Source: Amoeboaphelidium protococcarum (taxonomy: Eukaryota > Aphelidiomycota > Aphelidea). Taken from it: a stretch of 64,000 nt of DNA. Below the pieces are notes generated by a model. The model saw nothing but the letters and a program-made list of their open reading frames with translations, was not told the origin of the DNA and ran no database searches. The stretch covers positions 258,001-322,000 of the forward strand of contig JALECJ010000255.1 of the NCBI GenBank assembly GCA_023515745.1. The letters are read 5' to 3'. Of the stretch, positions 60,151 through 64,000 are shown in pieces. Made by a program: the position numbers and the translations under genes. Within the stretch, counting starts at the first letter, position 1, and the number at the start of each line of letters is the position of its first letter.

Positions 60151-61110
60151 ATGTTTTACGCGCTTCTATTCTCGTGGTTAGTATTGTGGGCCAACTGCTT
60201 CTTCCCGGCAATTTAGTCAATGCGCGTCGGAGCCTTTATGAAATCTGATATCAATGCCGTTTTGCGTAGCGGAGAATTCGTTAATGACAAGGATGTCTTC
60301 AATCGTATGATGCATGAGATGACTGGTGGTGATCAAATGGTGATATAAGCTATCAAGTAGATTGCCAAGAATACTATGGATGGTGTTTCCTTCTCCCTGG
60401 ATCCCATTATAGAGCATGCTAAAAACATGGCACCACGTATGGTTGAACACTCTAGTCAATTGATCGCGCGCTTCACTCAAGGGGTTAATCATAAAGACGC
60501 GTCAAGAAAGCTGGTCCAGTTTGTCACCTAAGCCACTGGCAGTAGCTATGAAGCAGAGCAAGTACTGGATATTCTGGAGAGTACTCAAGATGATCCACGT
60601 TAGACTACCCATCGTCTCATCAAGTTCATGTCTAGAACTAATGACTTTGTGAGTGATTGCATTGCTTAGACCCGTAGCCTCATGAGCACCGACGCTAATT
60701 CGGAAGGTAAAGATCTCGAGATAGCGAGATAAGAGTATCGCGCAATCAAAAACCGCAACAGCTATCTTTTCTGGCATCCCTTTGAGCATCCTAGTGATAC
60801 TTACCGGCATTTTGTGATAGCAACTATCGTAATTCTTGGCCTCTGGTTGGGCGCGTTGATTTATCGCTGGTATTTGGGCGCGAATATATCTGATACTGTG
60901 CGAATTTCCCTGAAAATATTTAGAATTCTCGTTTTTGTCTACTGCATGGTATTTTTGGCTGTGGCAGTGGTATTGTAAGCAGGTTGGTTTGTGCCGTTTC
61001 TTTTTTTAATACTCTTGTCAGCTACTGTGGTAAACCTTGCGGTTGAATTCAAATTTTGTAGATGCGTTCTTTCAGCTTTGTTTTTTGGTGGCCGATAAGA
61101 TATTACTTGA
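60151..61110 (+). CDS. Secreted/membrane protein paralogue B of the inverted pair
   Basis: A 319-residue protein, MFYALLFSWLVLWANCFFPA to TGA 61108-61110. Same design as paralogue A: signal peptide, a helical region of about 190 residues, the motif HPFEHPSDTYRHFVIATIVI and about four membrane helices, but with a C-terminal tail of different sequence (FKFCRCVLSALFFGGRQDIT). The shared 5' part is almost unchanged at the DNA level, including silent positions. Function unknown; membrane-anchored surface protein is an inference. Confidence 0.8.
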
Positions 61111-61225
61111 GAACTCCGTGGTTTTTTTAATTTATCTCAGTGATATTAATTTAAGCTGGACACTAATAATAATAACAATAATTAATAAAAGATCTATTAA
61201 GTAATCTGATTTTTTATTCAAATTA

Positions 61226-62742
61226 TCAAAGTCTTTCATAGATCTTCATCTCAAACTCAGACTCTCAGAATAGCTTCTGTGACATCTTTGTTCTTAGAAC
61301 GACATAGTCAGGCCAAGCCTCAATTGGACCCATGGCAACAACTGCAGGATCTACACCGTAAATGTACTTCATTGCAGCATCGCGCACAGTAGTCAACGAG
61401 ATAGAGTCGATCATCTACTCCATTTCTCTTGGGCTAATTCTTCTACCATAAGTCAGCAGATGGCGTCCAATGTCCTCAGCAACATTGACATTGTTGTCCA
61501 GTGAGAACAGGAGACTAGTCTTCAACTAGTTCTTGGCACGCACCAGCTCAGTCTCCGTAGCACTGGTGGCAATCTTGGTCCACAGATGCAGAGTGGTCTC
61601 ACACAGATCAATCAACTTCATACGATCAGACGCAATCATGTAAAGACCAAACAGGGAGGTGTCAGTGTACGTAGTATTGAAAGACATGATAGAGTCGCAC
61701 AGATTGTCCTTTGCAACAGCCTGTGCCAATTTGCTGCTCAGGTGAGCACCGTTACCCAAAGATCTGTCCCAAGAGCCGGCAATAGTCTAAGCCAGCAACA
61801 GAGGCAAATGATCCGGATGATTCCAACCAACGCCTTCAACAGCAACCACCATATGAGCATCTCTCATAGAATCATCGCGGATTCTAATCTCAGAACCAGT
61901 GAATTCAGTAGGTGGCACAATTAGAGAAGACTTTAGCGACTTTGCAGATAACGAAGAAGAGGCAGCAGAAGGCAACGAATTAAACTTTTCTTCAGCAATC
62001 TTGCATAAAGAATCGTGATCAACTGCACCAGTACCCACAAGGACCATTCTATCAGCAGTGTAGTGAGTCTTGATGTAATCAGTCAAATCCTTTCTACCGA
62101 TGGAATTAATATTAGCATCAGTACCCAGAATAGTGAGACCAAGCGATGTTCCCTAATAAGCGGTTGCATGCAAATGATCAAATACAACCTCCTCCATCAC
62201 TTTCTCAACTTCCTCCTTCTCGCGCAGAATTGTGCTCCTCTCATTCTCAATAGCACTCTCCTCCAACTTTGAGTGCTGCAGGATATCAGAAATAATATCC
62301 ACAGACTAGCCGACATCCTTCTTGAGACAGCGCGCAAAGTATACCGTCTACTCTCTCGAGGTGTAAGCATTCAACTGAGCACCCATATTCTCAATCTCCT
62401 TCTCCATTTGGACGCGAGATCTCTTCTCAGTGCCCTTGAAGATGAGATGCTCCAGAAAGTGAGCCACACCATTATTCTTCTCCGTCTCAAATCTACTGCC
62501 AGCGCCAATCCACAGACCGACAGTGGCAGTCTCATTGTCAGCATGTTCAGTAGCCACTCTAAGTCCATTCGATAGAGTAGTCACCCTAGTCTCTGGCACG
62601 TTCATCAGCGCCTACTTGGTGGAGATGGATGGCCTGACTGTGGCACCGACTGACGCTAATGCTCTCTACAAAATAAATGATTATTTACCTAATATAACGT
62701 TCTATTCAAAGGAAAACCTACTTTTGCAATATTGTAATTCAT
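61226..62742 (-). CDS. Mitochondrial processing peptidase beta subunit, one intron
   Basis: Exon 1 (62722-62742) encodes MNYNIAK; a 56-nt intron (GTAGGT...TTGTAG, 62666-62721) follows; exon 2 is 61226-62665. The 486-residue product has a presequence ([20 protein letters not shown]), then [20 protein letters not shown]. The zinc motif HFLEH (His76-His80) with the distal Glu in [15 protein letters not shown] is intact, as are [20 protein letters not shown] and [23 protein letters not shown]-beta is the catalytic subunit that removes matrix-targeting sequences; in some lineages the same protein serves as core I of complex III. The alpha subunit is not in the window. An alternative 23-nt intron was rejected for length. 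Confidence 0.92.
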
Positions 62743-63402
62743 TTCTACTTGGTTCTTCCTGATATTACGTCAAGAATTAGAATGACAGAGGAAAGAAGAA
62801 GACAGGAAGAAAGAAATTCTCTTTTCTCGCCGCAGTCGCTGTTGTTGTTCTTTTGGCTTGTCTGAAGGGAACAAAATTCGTCTGCATTTTATATCTGCTC
62901 AAGGAAGAAAGAGAAAAGACCGGCGCGCTCCATAGATGTCATGAGAGTTCTTTACCTGTGCATACTTTTGCCTATCTTGACGTCTCGCCATTTTATTTCC
63001 TAATGCGATACATGTCTACTTAATTGTAATTGAGGTCACTTTATAAGTCTACGGCTTCGTGACTAGTCGATAGAGCCGTATTTTATATTTTTTGAATCTC
63101 TCACCAAGAAACTTGCCCGTGTTCAATTGACCATTTCTCAAAGCATCATTTTCTAACCGTCGTTTCATTAGATATAAGCTTTACTACGCGGTTGTTTCAC
63201 ATTGTTTCCGATATCCAGTGAGTCTGTGACAAGCGAGGGAATTTCACATAAACGTTCACTCTTGTGCTTTTGTCGCACTAGTTCTTCTCTCTTTGTTATA
63301 TAGTGTGTGATATTCTTGGTAAATCTCTTTCAGTCTCGTAATCACTCTACAGTCTATATTATTAAAAAATATTTCTTATTATTAGAACACATTTACTAGA
63401 GA
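62743..63402. other. Divergent promoter region, MPP-beta/PXA gene
   Basis: About 660 bases between divergent starts. It has a pyrimidine-rich tract (63255-63300) near the plus-strand gene, similar to the leaders of other genes here. No coding frame. Confidence 0.4.
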
Positions 63403-64000
63403 ATGTGGAAGTTTTGGAGCATATTCATCCTTTTATTGTTGTCTCCAGTGCTGAGATTAATGTTTCTTACTCTGCTCTTTGTACTGGTTGGTGTCCCGGC
63501 TATAGTTGTGTTTGTGAATAGAAAAGAGTTATCTAGATTCTTTGTACGGGTGGATTAGAATGAGATTAGTAATAGCTCTAGTAGGAATAGCATAATATTT
63601 ACCGATGAAGTTGTTTCTCTATTGTAAAATTTTGATTCACAAAGAGATGGTGGTTCTGCAGCCAATGGTGCGCTTTAGAGTATATCGCCTTAGTAGTCGT
63701 AGATGTAGTCATTACCGAGACATTCCAAGACTTTTGCAGTACATAGATATAGTTCCAGTGTTAATGATGCTGTTAATTCCGTGTTCAAAATCATTAAAGT
63801 TGACTTTATAGAGTCGTGGCTTTATCGCATTACAGATCAGCAGATACTGATTACCATGATGACTATGAGAAATGAAATGCCATTCACACTATACATTGAC
63901 TAGTATCTCGTCAAGATTCTGGATAAGCTGCATGATCGTTTGGTGGCTGTTGATTAGACTGCCTTGTTGTAGAGAATGCTCAAATCTATAACATTACATG
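63403..64000 (+). CDS. PXA-domain sorting nexin (SNX13/14/25, Mdm1-like), N-terminal part
   Basis: The frame runs off the window after 199 residues. Two adjoining N-terminal hydrophobic segments (FWSIFILLLLSPVLRLMFLT and LLFVLVGVPAIVVFV) anchor it in a membrane, as in SNX13/14/Mdm1. A Ser/Gln linker with TAR codons follows. From about residue 130 the sequence VNSVFKIIKVDFIESWLYRI fits the start of a PXA domain (I..V..DFI..WY..I). PXA/RGS/PX/nexin-C proteins of this layout tether the ER to other organelles. The PX domain is not yet reached, so the assignment is by layout and the PXA start only. Confidence 0.7.

Larger units (their letters stand above)
57740..60580. repeat. Inverted repeat arms: 5' halves of paralogues A and B
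   Basis: Arms of about 430 bases (minus-strand gene A, roughly 57740-58170, and plus-strand gene B, roughly 60151-60580) are almost identical in opposite orientation, around 1.98 kb of unique DNA holding an unrelated gene. A block of 276 bases (57829-58104 against 60217-60492) is nearly perfect, while flanking codons differ more, the usual trace of gene conversion between inverted copies. Confidence 0.85.

Noticed and set aside
62666-62721. A 23-nt intron (donor GTAAAT within this stretch) as an alternative for MPP-beta
   Set aside because: It restores a frame too, but is far shorter than the other introns (51-71 nt); the 56-nt GTAGGT donor also keeps the frame and fits the size range.

Overview
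This window is nuclear DNA of a unicellular eukaryote that reads TAA and TAG as glutamine and stops only at TGA. The reading frames show this throughout: long, recognisable proteins (MAP kinase kinase, prolyl-tRNA synthetase, calcineurin A, NOP14, vinculin, prominin) run through many TAA/TAG codons and each ends at a TGA. Near-identical duplicated genes inside the window also exchange CAG for TAG at the same codon. Ciliates are the best-known users of this code, but the gene content points elsewhere. A vinculin homologue, ALG3, the fungal-type mitochondrial recombinase MGM101, prominin and a DSN1-type kinetochore protein suggest an opisthokont or other amorphean. My best guess is an aphelid such as Amoeboaphelidium; I recall this code being reported there but cannot check it. 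Introns are few and short (51-71 nt, GT...AG) and lie near gene starts.

Layout. 1-13 kb: end of an unknown gene, a MAPKK, a coiled-coil protein, DSN1, a galacturonate-reductase-like enzyme, MGM101, a small acidic protein, tRNA-Cys, an NCLX-type cation exchanger, a tiny zinc protein and ALG3. 13-35 kb: a Slo/BK-type potassium channel, SRP14, vinculin, a giant LRR-ankyrin-triple-AAA+ protein, a VWA/IFI44-like GTPase/SAM protein, two unknown proteins, a MYST acetyltransferase, SRP9 and prolyl-tRNA synthetase. 35.4-43.2 kb: a young tandem duplication. Two units of about 3.44 kb each carry a MoaD-like reading frame without the terminal Gly-Gly, a half-LIM gene, a SANT-domain gene and two non-coding repeats with GC-rich palindromic boxes. 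The intact molybdopterin synthase small subunit gene follows. A 570-bp inverted-repeat element sits in unit 1. 43-64 kb: a SET-domain protein, prominin, ribosomal protein eS25, mitochondrial intermediate peptidase, a disordered protein, calcineurin A, NOP14, an inverted pair of membrane-protein paralogues around an unrelated membrane protein, mitochondrial processing peptidase beta, and the start of a PXA-domain sorting nexin.

Genes are dense, on both strands, with short spacers and no operons. Related functions appear without obvious linkage: mitochondrial import and DNA maintenance (MGM101, NCLX, MIP, MPP-beta), signal recognition particle Alu domain (SRP9 and SRP14), and calcium signalling (NCLX, Slo channel, calcineurin). 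The least ordinary parts are the 35-43 kb array, the VWA/IFI44-like/SAM protein, the Tudor-like insertion in the first AAA+ module, and the inverted paralogue pair with signs of gene conversion.
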